Below, one piece after another: positions 38,096 through 48,383 of a DNA stretch of 64,000 nucleotides. The first letter of the stretch is position 1; each line of letters begins with the position of its first letter. The DNA lies in contig NZ_QCXS01000002.1 of the NCBI RefSeq assembly GCF_003260015.1, positions 2,604,001 to 2,668,000 on the forward strand, written 5' to 3'. A program made the position numbers and the translations under genes. The notes under the pieces were generated by a model. The model worked only from the letters and a program-made list of their open reading frames with translations. It was not told the origin of the DNA and ran no database searches. The DNA comes from Nakamurella deserti. Its GTDB lineage: Bacteria; Actinomycetota; Actinomycetes; Mycobacteriales; Nakamurellaceae.

Positions 38096-38223
38096 GTCCC
38101 CAGTGTGCTCCCGGCGGGCGGCGCGGGCATCCGGGGAGAGGGAGAATTTCCGGCACGGGCTCGGAGCCCACACCGCCCCCGCTCCCGGAACCGTCACCGC
38201 ACCCGACATCCCCGAGGACGACG

Positions 38224-39003
38224 ATGACCCGCTTCCCGACCGCCCGCTCCCTTCGGGCCGGCACCGCCATCCTGCTCACCGCTCTGACGGTGGTGCTCGG
38301 TATCGGAGTGGCCCCGGCCGCCTGGGCGCACACCGATCTGTCCTCCAGCGACCCTGCCGACGGCAGCACCGTCGAGGGGCCGCCGGCGGTGTTGCGGCTC
38401 GTCTTCGCCGATCCTGTCGCTGCGCCCGACCCGGCGGGCCCGACCCTGACGCTCACGGTGGCCGGCGCCGACCCCGTCGACGTCCCCGCCACCGTCGTCG
38501 ACGACACGGTCTCCGCGGACCTGACCGGGGTGACCCTGCCCACCGCCGCGACCTACCCGGCGGAGTGGGAGATCGGCTACCGACTCGTCGCGACCGACGG
38601 CGACACCTTCACCGGAGACCTCACCTTCACCGTCGCCGGCCCGGCCGACGCCACCCCGCCGGCGACCCCGCAGGCCTCCACTCCGGGCGAGCCGGCCCTG
38701 ACCAGCGCCTCCCCGACCGACACCCCCGCCGCGACCGCGTCCGCGACCCCCGCGTCCACGGCACCGGGCACCACCGTCGCGAGCACCACGACGGAGAGTT
38801 CGGCGGCCGCCCCCGGGACCACGGCAGAGCTCGCGCCCTCGGCCGCCACCGGCCCGGGTTCCACAGCCGCCGCCGTGGTGCCGGAGTCGGACCCCGGCAT
38901 CTCCGGCTGGTGGTGGTTCGCCGGCATCGCCCTCGTCGTCCTGATCGCCGGCGCCGGCTACGGCTATGCGCGCAGCCGCCGGGCGCAGGGCCCGACCACC
39001 TGA
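38224..39003 (+). CDS. CopC domain copper-resistance-like protein
   Basis: A 259-residue exported protein. A signal peptide (residues 1-35, ending PAAWA) is followed directly by HTDLSSSDPADGSTVEGPP, the start of the mature CopC fold, whose first His usually binds Cu(II). The domain runs to about residue 137 and ends with IGYRLVATDGDTFTGDLTFTV. A Thr/Ala/Pro-rich linker (about 138-220) leads to one C-terminal membrane helix and a short basic tail, so the copper domain is displayed outside the membrane. No CopD or copper ATPase gene is adjacent. Confidence 0.9.
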   Translation: MTRFPTARSLRAGTAILLTALTVVLGIGVAPAAWAHTDLSSSDPADGSTVEGPPAVLRLVFADPVAAPDPAGPTLTLTVAGADPVDVPATVVDDTVSADLTGVTLPTAATYPAEWEIGYRLVATDGDTFTGDLTFTVAGPADATPPATPQASTPGEPALTSASPTDTPAATASATPASTAPGTTVASTTTESSAAAPGTTAELAPSAATGPGSTAAAVVPESDPGISGWWWFAGIALVVLIAGAGYGYARSRRAQGPTT

Positions 39004-39034
39004 CCGCTCGGCAGCCCCGAACCGCGACCGGCAA

Positions 39035-39068
39035 CGGCATCAGGGCATCAGGGCATCACGGCATCAGG
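39035..39068. repeat. Short direct repeats (GGCATCAGG)
   Basis: GGCATCA followed by GG or CG is repeated four times in a row at a 9-10 base period in the gap between copC and the XRE gene. I see nothing else in 39004-39213. Confidence 0.7.
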
Positions 39069-39213
39069 GGCATTGCCGTCATCCCCCCACCACGGCATCA
39101 CCGGCTCCACGGCCCCACGGCTGCCGACGTGTCCAGCGGGTATCGACGTGTCCAACGGCAGCGACCGATCGGATGCCACCCGGCCCCCGGACGACGGCCG
39201 CCGGGCGCACCGG

Positions 39214-39708
39214 TCAGCTGCGCGGTCGCCCGGCTCGGACCGAGGCCGCGTCCAGCACGGCGGCCAGCGCCGGCGCGGTCGCCCGCACCGCGTCCGCTGC
39301 CGCCGCCAGGGCGGCCGTCGGGGCGAGAGCCGCGAGCGCGTCGGCGATGCCGTCGCCCGCAGGCGGACCCGCCGCGGTGACGCGGGTGCTGAGGACGGGC
39401 TGGGACGCGGCGGTCCGGGCGAGCAACGCGTCGATCTCCGCCGCGTCCCGGCGCGCGAATCCCGGGTCCGCGCACGCCTCCTCGAGGGCGACGATGCGGC
39501 CGTAGACGGCCGGATTGCTGATCTTCACGCGTTGGCCGCTGATGAGCTGGCTGAGCATCGGAGCGCTCAGCCCGATGACGCCGGCCAGCCTGGCCTGCGA
39601 CAGGCGGTAGGCCGCCATCAGCCGGTGCAGCCGGTCGGCCCAGCTCTCGCCGTAGATCTCGGTCTGGCGCGCCGACGCCGCTGATCGGGCATCCTCGACG
39701 GCGTCCAC
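39214..39708 (-). CDS. XRE-type DNA-binding regulator
   Basis: A 164-residue protein with an XRE-like helix-turn-helix at residues about 28-65 (RLSQARLAGVIGLSAPMLSQ, then LISGQRVKISNPAVYGRI). The second half is Ala-rich and helical, perhaps for dimerisation. The start is GTG 39708, with GGAGGAG 5 bases upstream; a much longer upstream frame overlaps the vWA gene and is rejected. It is divergent from the vWA gene, and two identical-core inverted repeats between them are its likely operators. Confidence 0.85.
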   Translation of the reverse strand: MDAVEDARSAASARQTEIYGESWADRLHRLMAAYRLSQARLAGVIGLSAPMLSQLISGQRVKISNPAVYGRIVALEEACADPGFARRDAAEIDALLARTAASQPVLSTRVTAAGPPAGDGIADALAALAPTAALAAAADAVRATAPALAAVLDAASVRAGRPRS

Positions 39709-39755
39709 GGGTCTCCTCCGATCCGGTCGGGTCGCACCGGATGTTGCGCTCGTGA

Positions 39756-39795
39756 TTTGCATGTGCAAACATTGGTCTCGCTTTGCAGGTGCAAA
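39756..39795. promoter_or_regulatory. Twin TTTGCA-N2-TGCAAA operators
   Basis: TTTGCATGTGCAAA (39756-39769) and TTTGCAGGTGCAAA (39782-39795) are perfect inverted repeats with the same flank ACAT, centres 26 bp apart, in the 103-bp region between the divergent XRE and vWA genes. The second ends 16 bp before the vWA start. They are the best candidate sites for the XRE protein. Confidence 0.82.
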
Positions 39796-39811
39796 CATAC
39801 CGGAGGTTTCG

Positions 39812-41911
39812 ATGAACCACCTCTCTCCCCGCCCGTCGGCCCGCCGGCTCTTCGCCGCGGCAGCCGCCCTGGGCCTCCTGGCCGCCGGTGCGGTCCAGAC
39901 CGGTGCCGCCGCCGCGGTCGCGCCCGTCGAGTCCACCGCCCCGGTGATGATCGTGCTCGACGCGTCCGGCTCGATGAGGGCCGACGACGCCCCCGGCGTC
40001 CGGATGGACGCCGCCAAGGCCGCGGTCACCTCGCTCATCGACACCCTGCCCGCCGGTAGCGAGGTCGGACTGATGGTCTACGGCACCGGAACCGGATCCG
40101 CCGACACCGACAAGGCCGCCGGGTGCCGGGACATCACCACCCTCACCCCGGTGGGCCCGCTGGACGCCGCGACGATGACCGCGCAGGTCGCGTCCGTCCA
40201 GGCGTCCGGGTACACCCCCATCGGCGAGTCGCTGCGGGCCGCGGCCGCCGCCCTGCCCGCGGAGGGGCCACGGTCGATCGTGCTGGTCTCCGACGGGGAG
40301 GACACCTGCGCACCGCCCACGCCCTGTGATGTCGCCGCCGAACTCGACACCCAGGGCGTCGACCTGACCGTGCACACCGTCGGGTTCAAGGTCGACGACG
40401 CCGCCCGGCAGCAGCTGAGCTGCATCGCCGGCGCCACCGGCGGCACGTTCGCCGACGCGGCCGACGCCGCCCAGCTCGAGCAGGCCCTGAAGGTCCGGGT
40501 CGGGTACGCCCTGTCCGGCTACACCACCGAGGGGACCCCGGTGACCGGCGACGACCAGCCCACCCTCGACGCACCACTGCTGACCCCCGGTCAGTACGTC
40601 GACCGCTACGCCCTCGGCGAGGTCAAGGCCGGCGACGCCGGGCCCGGCCGCAACGGCACCACGAAGTACTACACCGTGCCGGTGCAGGCCGGCTTCCGGC
40701 CGTACATCTCCGCGTCGCTGATCGTCCCGGACGACGTCAGCCGGGCGGACATGGGCATCGAACTGCTCGGGGTCGAGCTGAGCCTGATGACCGCCGACGG
40801 CACCGTGTGCGCCGACGAACGCGACTCCGTGGTCAACTCCGCCGACCGCCTGCAACCGGCCACCACGGTGCTGAACGGCCCGACCGTCGGCGGACCCAAC
40901 TACCGGAGCAGGTGCAACACCGACGGTGTCCAGATCCTGCGCGTGGATCGGATCGGCAACCTGCTGACCGACCGCGAGCTGGCGATGGAGATCGTGGTGC
41001 GCTCCGAACCCCCCGCCGACGCCTCCGGGGTGCCGGCCGCCGCGGCGGACGAGAGCGAGCCGCTGCCCCTGGTCAACCACGGATCGCCGACGCCGATCAC
41101 CGGCGGCCACAGCTTCAACGACGCCGCCGACCTCATCAGCGGCGCGACCTACGCGGACACGTTGACCACCGGCGAGAGCCGCTACTACAAGTTCCCCGTG
41201 CAATGGGGCCAGCGGTTCGCCTACACCCTGACGCCCACCGCCACCGCGGATGCACAGTCCTACTCCATCGCCTGGGTCGACGTCTTCAACCCGGTGCGGC
41301 AGGAGGTCGACACCGAGGGCACCGATTCCGGCCAGGTCTGGTTCAATTCGCTGCCCGGCGACCCGTTCAGCGCGTCGTCGAGCTACCCGGCCCGCTACAC
41401 CAACCGCGACAGCACCTTCGCCCGCGCCTACGCGCTCGACGGCTCCTACTACCTGCGCATCGACGCCGGCCTGGACGAGGACCGCGTAACGGTGCCGTTC
41501 CTGATCACGGTGCAGGTCAGCGGGGACGTCGAGCCCGGTCCGGTGTACCAGCCCGACGGCGGCGGCGCGGCCACCTCTGATCGCAGCACCGGCGCGACCG
41601 GCCCGTCGACCCCGTCCTCGTCGTCCCCGTCGACGTCGTCCCCGGCCACCTCCCCGTCCTCGTCTTCGTCGTCCTCGAACGACGGGACGGCGACGTCCGG
41701 GTCGGACACCTCCGCCGGAACCGACGTCGCCGACGCGTCCTCGGCCGGCACCACCGCCGCCATCACGGTGGCCCGCGCGACCACCGACACCACCGGCCCC
41801 GGGGCCGCGGTGTGGATCGTGCTCGCCTCGGTGGCGGCCGCCGGTCTGGTCGGCCTGGCGGTGGGATGGGCACGTCGTGGGCGGTCCACCCCGCCGCCGT
41901 CGCACTGGTGA
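39812..41911 (+). CDS. Secreted, membrane-anchored vWA domain protein
   Basis: A 699-residue protein. A signal peptide (residues 1-36) is followed by a von Willebrand A domain from about 45 to 230. The metal-ion-dependent adhesion site is complete: DASGS near 50, the Thr in GYTPIGES near 138 and SDGED near 162. Residues 240-590 form beta-rich domains, the last (about 430-580) resembling pre-peptidase C-terminal domains. A Ser/Thr/Asp-rich linker (about 590-655) and one C-terminal membrane helix with Arg-rich tail complete it. GGAGG lies 6 bases before ATG 39812. It probably binds a protein or surface ligand outside the cell. The divergent XRE regulator likely controls it. Confidence 0.9.
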   Translation: MNHLSPRPSARRLFAAAAALGLLAAGAVQTGAAAAVAPVESTAPVMIVLDASGSMRADDAPGVRMDAAKAAVTSLIDTLPAGSEVGLMVYGTGTGSADTDKAAGCRDITTLTPVGPLDAATMTAQVASVQASGYTPIGESLRAAAAALPAEGPRSIVLVSDGEDTCAPPTPCDVAAELDTQGVDLTVHTVGFKVDDAARQQLSCIAGATGGTFADAADAAQLEQALKVRVGYALSGYTTEGTPVTGDDQPTLDAPLLTPGQYVDRYALGEVKAGDAGPGRNGTTKYYTVPVQAGFRPYISASLIVPDDVSRADMGIELLGVELSLMTADGTVCADERDSVVNSADRLQPATTVLNGPTVGGPNYRSRCNTDGVQILRVDRIGNLLTDRELAMEIVVRSEPPADASGVPAAAADESEPLPLVNHGSPTPITGGHSFNDAADLISGATYADTLTTGESRYYKFPVQWGQRFAYTLTPTATADAQSYSIAWVDVFNPVRQEVDTEGTDSGQVWFNSLPGDPFSASSSYPARYTNRDSTFARAYALDGSYYLRIDAGLDEDRVTVPFLITVQVSGDVEPGPVYQPDGGGAATSDRSTGATGPSTPSSSSPSTSSPATSPSSSSSSSNDGTATSGSDTSAGTDVADASSAGTTAAITVARATTDTTGPGAAVWIVLASVAAAGLVGLAVGWARRGRSTPPPSHW

Positions 41912-41943
41912 GCCGTGGCCCCCGGCCCGCTAGCGCTTGACGG

Positions 41944-43464
41944 TCACCCCGGCGTCCAGACGTAGGAACCGTCCACCACGGTGCAGGTGAGGGCGACCCC
42001 GTCGGGTGAGCCGGTCGGGTTCACCTGTTGCCAGCTGCACGGATCGCCCGCTTCGACGGTCCCCGGCGCCACCGGGGCGGTCGAGGCGGGCGTTCCGTCG
42101 TCGCCGGGCGCCGTCGGGTCGCGATCCGCGGAGCCGGTGCTCAGGGCGGCGACGAGCATCCCGAGAACACCCACCGCGACCGCGGCACCGCTGAGAACCC
42201 ACCAGCGGCGGTTCACCGGCGGGCGGGCCGGCGACGCCACGGTGCGGGGTGAGGTCGATCCGGCGGTGGTGGTCGTGATCGGGACGCGCTGAGCCGGCTC
42301 CGCTCTCGCGGTCACCACGTCGGTGACGGCGGCGTCGACCCTGGTCCGCGGGTTGCGCGGCCCTTCGTGGCCAGATCCGGCCGCTCGACCGGCGTCCGGT
42401 CCGGGCCGGACCTGGTGACCCTGGTCCTGGTCGGGACGCACCTCCCGACCCGGGCCGCCGTCGGGCGGGACGTCAGGACCCGGGTCCCGGACGGGCCGCA
42501 CCTCCTGGCCGGCGCCTCGACCGGACCGGACCTCCCCACCGGGACCGCCCTCGGGCGGGACGTCAGGACCCGGGTCCCGGACGGGCCGCACCTCCCGACC
42601 CGGGCCGCGGTCGGGCCCGGCGTCAGGGGACCAGCCCGGCGGCAGCGGTGGCAGCTGGTCGAGCACGGTGAGCGGGTCGCCGTCCCGGGTGTGCGGCACG
42701 TCGTCTCGCCGCGCCCCGGCCAGCAGCCCGCGCGCGGCCTCGGTGGCGGCGGGGCGGTCGGCCGGCCGGGTCGCCACCAACGCGGTGAGCGCCGAGCGCA
42801 GCACCGGATCGGCGATCGCGGCCAGCACCGGGCGGGCGTCGTCGACCTCGCCCCCGGCCAGCAGGGTCAACCCGAGCCGTCCCACGGCGTACAGGTCGTG
42901 CCGGACGTCCGGCGGCACCCCACCGGCGAGGACCTCGGGCGGCAGGTAGCCGGGAGTGCCGATCACGGTGCCGACCTGGGTGAGACGGGCGTCGCGGACG
43001 CCGATGGTCAGGCCGAAATCGGCGAGCAGCACCTCGAGCCGGTTCCCCGACCGGAGCAGCAGGTTGCCGGGTTTGACGTCGCGGTGGATGAGCTGGGCGG
43101 CGTGCACCGCCCCGAGCGCGTCGAGCACCTGGTCCAGGACGGCGACCACGGTCCCCTCGGCCAGCGGCCCGTAATCGCCGATGAGGGTCTGCAGGGAGCC
43201 GCCGTCGATCAGTTCGCTGACGATGACCACCATGCCGTCGTCGGCGGCCCAGGCGTAGGGGCTGACCACCCGGGGATGCGTCAGGCGGACGGCCTGCTCC
43301 CGGGCGAACCGCAGCAGCTCACCGGCGTCACGCTGCCGCAGCAGTTTCGCCGCGCAGAAGCGGCTCCGGTCGCGGTCCCAGGCACGCCACACCGTCCCGG
43401 TGCCACCGACGCCGATCGGGTCGCACAGCGCGTAGCGCCCGGCGATGATCTCGGCGTCGACGAT
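41944..43464 (-). CDS. Transmembrane Ser/Thr protein kinase, start codon unclear
   Basis: A eukaryotic-type kinase of about 500 residues. The glycine loop GVGGTGTV and the Lys in FCAAKLL lie just upstream of, and after, the first standard in-frame start (GTG 43392), so translation must begin earlier. Yet the frame from the stop at 43543-43545 to 43392 has no ATG, GTG or TTG. ATC 43464 after GGGAGGTGC is the best guess. Other motifs: HRDVKPGN, ADFGLTIG, GTPGYLPPEV. A linker with a 30-residue repeat (from 42461), one membrane helix and a small Cys-containing outer domain follow. It phosphorylates cellular proteins in response to an external cue. It is convergent with the vWA gene. A frameshift near the start is the alternative. 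Confidence 0.82.
   Translation of the reverse strand: MVDAEIIAGRYALCDPIGVGGTGTVWRAWDRDRSRFCAAKLLRQRDAGELLRFAREQAVRLTHPRVVSPYAWAADDGMVVIVSELIDGGSLQTLIGDYGPLAEGTVVAVLDQVLDALGAVHAAQLIHRDVKPGNLLLRSGNRLEVLLADFGLTIGVRDARLTQVGTVIGTPGYLPPEVLAGGVPPDVRHDLYAVGRLGLTLLAGGEVDDARPVLAAIADPVLRSALTALVATRPADRPAATEAARGLLAGARRDDVPHTRDGDPLTVLDQLPPLPPGWSPDAGPDRGPGREVRPVRDPGPDVPPEGGPGGEVRSGRGAGQEVRPVRDPGPDVPPDGGPGREVRPDQDQGHQVRPGPDAGRAAGSGHEGPRNPRTRVDAAVTDVVTARAEPAQRVPITTTTAGSTSPRTVASPARPPVNRRWWVLSGAAVAVGVLGMLVAALSTGSADRDPTAPGDDGTPASTAPVAPGTVEAGDPCSWQQVNPTGSPDGVALTCTVVDGSYVWTPG
42461..42640 (-). repeat. 90-bp in-frame repeat in the kinase linker
   Basis: TCGGGCGGGACGTCAGGACC occurs at 42461 and 42551, 90 bp apart, encoding a repeated 30-residue unit with REVRPVRDPGPDVPPDGGPG on the minus strand; partial copies extend on both sides. 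It lengthens the charged Pro/Gly/Arg-rich juxtamembrane linker without breaking the frame. Confidence 0.8.
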
Positions 43465-43521
43465 GCACCTCCCGCGGTCGTACGCCCCGGGGCGGGGCGG
43501 ACTCCAGTATCCCGTGTCAGC

Positions 43522-43566
43522 TTTCGGGGTGATTGTGTCCGCTCAGCGGACAGAATCACCCCGAAA
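43522..43566. terminator. Near-perfect 45-bp palindrome after hspR
   Basis: Arms of 22 bases (43522-43543 and 43545-43566; outer part TTTCGGGGTGATT / AATCACCCCGAAA) pair with one mismatch. It starts 18 bp past the hspR stop on the minus strand and should end the dnaK operon. It also overlaps the upstream limit of the kinase reading frame. Confidence 0.8.
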
Positions 43567-43584
43567 CCTGAAGAAGGGGCGGCG

Positions 43585-44061
43585 TCAGCGGGACCGCGGC
43601 TGCCAGGTGACGATGGCGGCGGACGGCGCCCGCCACGGGACGACGTCACGGCGGTAGGAGCGGTGCACGGCCTCGGAGGCCTCGGCCACCGAACTGGCGG
43701 TGTGCTGGGACGCTTTCCGCAGCTCGGCGTTGGCCCGGTCCAGCTCGTCGGAGAGTTCGGTGAGCCGGGCCTGCAGGGCCAGCACCTGCGACTCGAGGTC
43801 GATGATCCGTTTGATGCCCGCGCGGTTGACGCCCTCGTCCTGGCTCAGCCGCTGCACCTCACGGAGCAGCTGGATGTCGCGCTGGGAGTACCGGCGGCCA
43901 CCGCTGGGCGTGCGACCCGGCGAGACCAGGCCCTCACGGTCGTAGGACCGCAGGGTCTGGGCGTGCATGCCGGCGAGCTCCGCGGCCACCGAGATGACGA
44001 ACAGCGGAGCCAGCTCGTCGAGCGGGATGTCGCGCCGGTCACGGCGTCCGGAGTCGCCCAT
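43585..44061 (-). CDS. hspR: Heat-shock repressor HspR
   Basis: A 158-residue MerR-type repressor. The helix-turn-helix is FVISVAAELAGMHAQTLRSYD, followed by the wing REGLVSPGRTPSGGRRYSQRD and a coiled helix (LESQVLALQARLTELSDELD). HspR binds HAIR sites with DnaK as co-repressor; heat pulls DnaK away and releases repression. Sites match upstream of dnaK (48156) and clpB (23688). ATG 44061 or GTG 44064 overlaps the dnaJ stop, so it is translated with dnaJ as the last gene of the operon. Confidence 0.94.
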   Translation of the reverse strand: MGDSGRRDRRDIPLDELAPLFVISVAAELAGMHAQTLRSYDREGLVSPGRTPSGGRRYSQRDIQLLREVQRLSQDEGVNRAGIKRIIDLESQVLALQARLTELSDELDRANAELRKASQHTASSVAEASEAVHRSYRRDVVPWRAPSAAIVTWQPRSR

Positions 44062-45284
44062 CACGACGCTCCCGCCCCGACCGTGCTGCCACTGCCGGCC
44101 GTGGTCGCACTGCCGGCAGCCACCGCGGCGGTGATGGCCGCACGGGGATCGTCGGTCTGCTCGGCGGCGTAGGCCTCCAACGCAGCTTTCGCCGCGTCGC
44201 TCATCCGGGCCGGGACCGCCACCTCGACGGTGACGATCAGGTCGCCCTGCCGCCCGTCGCGGCGCTGCACACCGGCGCCCTTGACCCGGAACTTGCGTCC
44301 CGACGACGTGCCCGGCGGCACCCGCAGGGTGACCGGGGCGTCCAGCGTCGGCACCGTCAACGAGGTGCCCAGGGCGACCTCGGGGAAGGTGACCGGCACG
44401 GTGAGCGTCAGGTTGTCACCGTTGCGGCCGAACATCGGGTGCGGGGCGACGTGCACGGTGACGAGCAGGTCACCCGCCGGTCCGCCGTTGGCCCCCGGCG
44501 AACCCTTGCCGGACAGCTTGATCTTCTGCCCGTCGGTGACCCCGGGCGGGATCCGCGTGGTGAGCGACTTCGTGGTGAGCACGGTCCGCTCGCCGTGGCA
44601 GGTCGGGCAGGGCTCGTCGATGACCATCCCGGTACCGCGGCAGTTCTTGCACGGCTCGGAGAACGCGAACGACCCCTGGTTGCGGGTGACGAGTCCCTTG
44701 CCGTTGCAGACCGGGCATTCGTGTGCGCTGGTCCCGGGCTTGGCCCCGGTACCGGCGCAGGTCGGGCAGCTCGCCCGTTGGCCGAGCTGCAGTGACACGG
44801 TCACCCCGCGCACGGCGTCCTCGAAGGAGATCCGCACCTCCGCCTCGGTGTCGGCTCCGCGCTGGGCGCGGGAGGCGCGACCGCCGTCGCCACGGTTGAA
44901 CAGGTTGCCGAAGATGTCCCCGAGACCGCCCGCGCCACCGCCGGCCCCACCGCCGCGACCGAACAGGTCACCGACGTCGAACGTGGCGCCGCCACCGGGC
45001 CCGCCGAAGCCGCCGCCGCCGGCACCCGGGCGGCGCATGCCGCCCGCGCCGAACAGCGAGCGGGCCTCGTCGTACTCGGCGCGCTTGGCGTCGTCGGACA
45101 GCACGTCGTAGGCCTCGGAGACGTCCTTGAACCGGGTCTCCGCCGCCTTGTTGTCCGGGTTCTTGTCGGGGTGGAGCTCCCGGGCGAGCTTGCGGTAGGC
45201 CTTCTTGATGTCCGCCGCCGGCGCCTTCTTGTCGACGCCGAGCGTCTTGTAGAAGTCCTTCTCGATCCAGTCCTGCGCGCTCAC
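44061..45284 (-). CDS. dnaJ: Chaperone DnaJ
   Basis: A 407-residue DnaK co-chaperone. The J domain (residues about 10-75) has the HPD motif that triggers DnaK ATP hydrolysis. A Gly/Phe-rich stretch (about 78-135) follows. The zinc region (about 165-235) has four CxxCxGxG-type repeats: [24 protein letters not shown] and a variant CPTCHGER. Two substrate-binding beta domains fill the rest. The start is GTG 45284. It lies 117 bp after grpE, with a strong hairpin in between. Confidence 0.96.
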   Translation of the reverse strand: MSAQDWIEKDFYKTLGVDKKAPAADIKKAYRKLARELHPDKNPDNKAAETRFKDVSEAYDVLSDDAKRAEYDEARSLFGAGGMRRPGAGGGGFGGPGGGATFDVGDLFGRGGGAGGGAGGLGDIFGNLFNRGDGGRASRAQRGADTEAEVRISFEDAVRGVTVSLQLGQRASCPTCAGTGAKPGTSAHECPVCNGKGLVTRNQGSFAFSEPCKNCRGTGMVIDEPCPTCHGERTVLTTKSLTTRIPPGVTDGQKIKLSGKGSPGANGGPAGDLLVTVHVAPHPMFGRNGDNLTLTVPVTFPEVALGTSLTVPTLDAPVTLRVPPGTSSGRKFRVKGAGVQRRDGRQGDLIVTVEVAVPARMSDAAKAALEAYAAEQTDDPRAAITAAVAAGSATTAGSGSTVGAGAS

Positions 45285-45354
45285 CCGGAACCTCCCTCCT
45301 GTCGATCACCCGGTACCGGTGGTCCTGCGGTCACTGTCGTCCTGCTGACGTGCG

Positions 45355-45385
45355 GGGTGCCCCGGCCGGGTCGGCCGGGGCACCC
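45355..45385 (-). terminator. Intercistronic hairpin between grpE and dnaJ
   Basis: GGGTGCCCCGGCC (45355-45367), a 5-base loop and GGCCGGGGCACCC (45373-45385) form a perfect 13-bp stem in the 117-bp gap. It may act as a partial terminator or RNA-processing point that lowers dnaJ-hspR relative to dnaK-grpE. Confidence 0.75.
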
Positions 45386-45401
45386 GGTGATGCGGTCCTG
45401 A

Positions 45402-46231
45402 TCAGGCCGGGTCCTCGGCGGGCCGGGGTTGCCCGTCCGATCCCACCGCGTCGCCGTCGAGGTCCGGCACACTGCCGGACTTGCTCTCCTGCTCGGCGCG
45501 CGCCTTGGCGTCGTCGACGCGGTCCTGCTCGTCGGCGGCCTCGGAATCGGGCGTGTCGGGCGTGCTCACAGCATCTCCATTCGTCGGTCGCGGTGCCGCG
45601 TCCTGATCGGGCCCGGTGACCACCACCACGGCGGCCCGCAGGGGGCGTTCCTTGAACTCGTAGCCGCGCCGGAAGACGCTCGTCACCGTGGGGGCGTCGA
45701 CGTCGACCGAGGTGCCGAACTGCACGGCCTCGTGGTGCGCCGGGTCGAACGGATCGCCCTCGGCGCCGAAGCCCTTGAGCCCGGCGCGCTCCAGCGTGCC
45801 GATCAGCCGCTCGGCGACCGACTTGAACGCCCCGGTGAGGTCGCCGTGCTTCTGGGCCAGCTCGATGTCGTCGAGCACCCCGAGCAGTTCACCCACCACG
45901 GCCGCCTTGGCGGTCACCGTGGCCACCTCCCGGTCGCGGTCGACCCGCTTGCGGTAGTTGGCGTACTCGGCGGTGACCCGCTGCAGGTCGGCCGTCCGCT
46001 CGGCGAGATCGGTCGCGAGCTTCGCGACCTCCTCGCTGTCGGCGGTCACGTGGGCGTCGATGGGCTGACCGGCCTGCGCCGGGTCACCCGGGTCCCCCGC
46101 GGCGGGGAACGGATTCCCCGCCGCGTCACGGACGTCCCCGGTGTCGGGGTCGATCCGCCGCTTGTCCCTGAACACGACGTGCGGCTCCTCTGTTCCGGTG
46201 GTGCTGCTGGTCCCGTTCTGGTCGGGGGCCG

Positions 46232-46235
<4 letters not shown>
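45402..46235 (-). CDS. grpE: Nucleotide exchange factor GrpE
   Basis: A 277-residue protein that releases ADP from DnaK. The long coiled-coil (about residues 68-125, [25 protein letters not shown]...) is followed by the family helix [18 protein letters not shown] and the beta-wing region [16 protein letters not shown] ... [24 protein letters not shown]. The N- and C-terminal extensions are acidic and low-complexity, making it longer than E. coli GrpE (about 197). It overlaps dnaK by 4 bp (ATGA). Confidence 0.95.
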
Positions 46236-48076
<1,841 letters not shown>

Positions 48077-48155
48077 GGAAGCGAATCCTCCTGGCTTGCA
48101 CCCGGATCGTGGTCTCCCCGGGCGGGGTGGGTACTGCGTGGGGCAGGGCACTCAC

Positions 48156-48176
48156 CTTGAGCGCCATTGACTCAAG
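48156..48176 (-). promoter_or_regulatory. HAIR operator of the dnaK operon
   Basis: CTTGAGC-N7-ACTCAAG agrees with the consensus CTTGAGT-N7-ACTCAAG at all but one position, 80 bp before the dnaK start. A further half-site GTTGAGT lies about 30 bp further upstream. This is the binding site for HspR, encoded at the end of the same operon. Confidence 0.93.
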
Positions 48177-48383
48177 AATGCCCATCGTTGGCGGTTCTGT
48201 CAAGACGGTTGAGTCGGGCCGGCTCATGTCTGATGGATCACGTCGCCGCTCCTGGTGACCGCCGGGCGGGAGCCCGGGGTACCGGACTGTTCGCAGGCGA
48301 CCGGCGCCGACCAGCCCGGCGCCGGATCCACGTCGGAGTCGGCGGCACTGCACCCGCATCGTCCCTTTTCGAGGAGCATCTCC

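Noticed and set aside
39098-41905. Long minus-strand frame opposite the vWA gene
   Set aside because: It lies wholly antisense to the vWA and XRE genes, its translation is low-complexity Arg/Gly/Val, and it has no domain; a by-product of high GC content.
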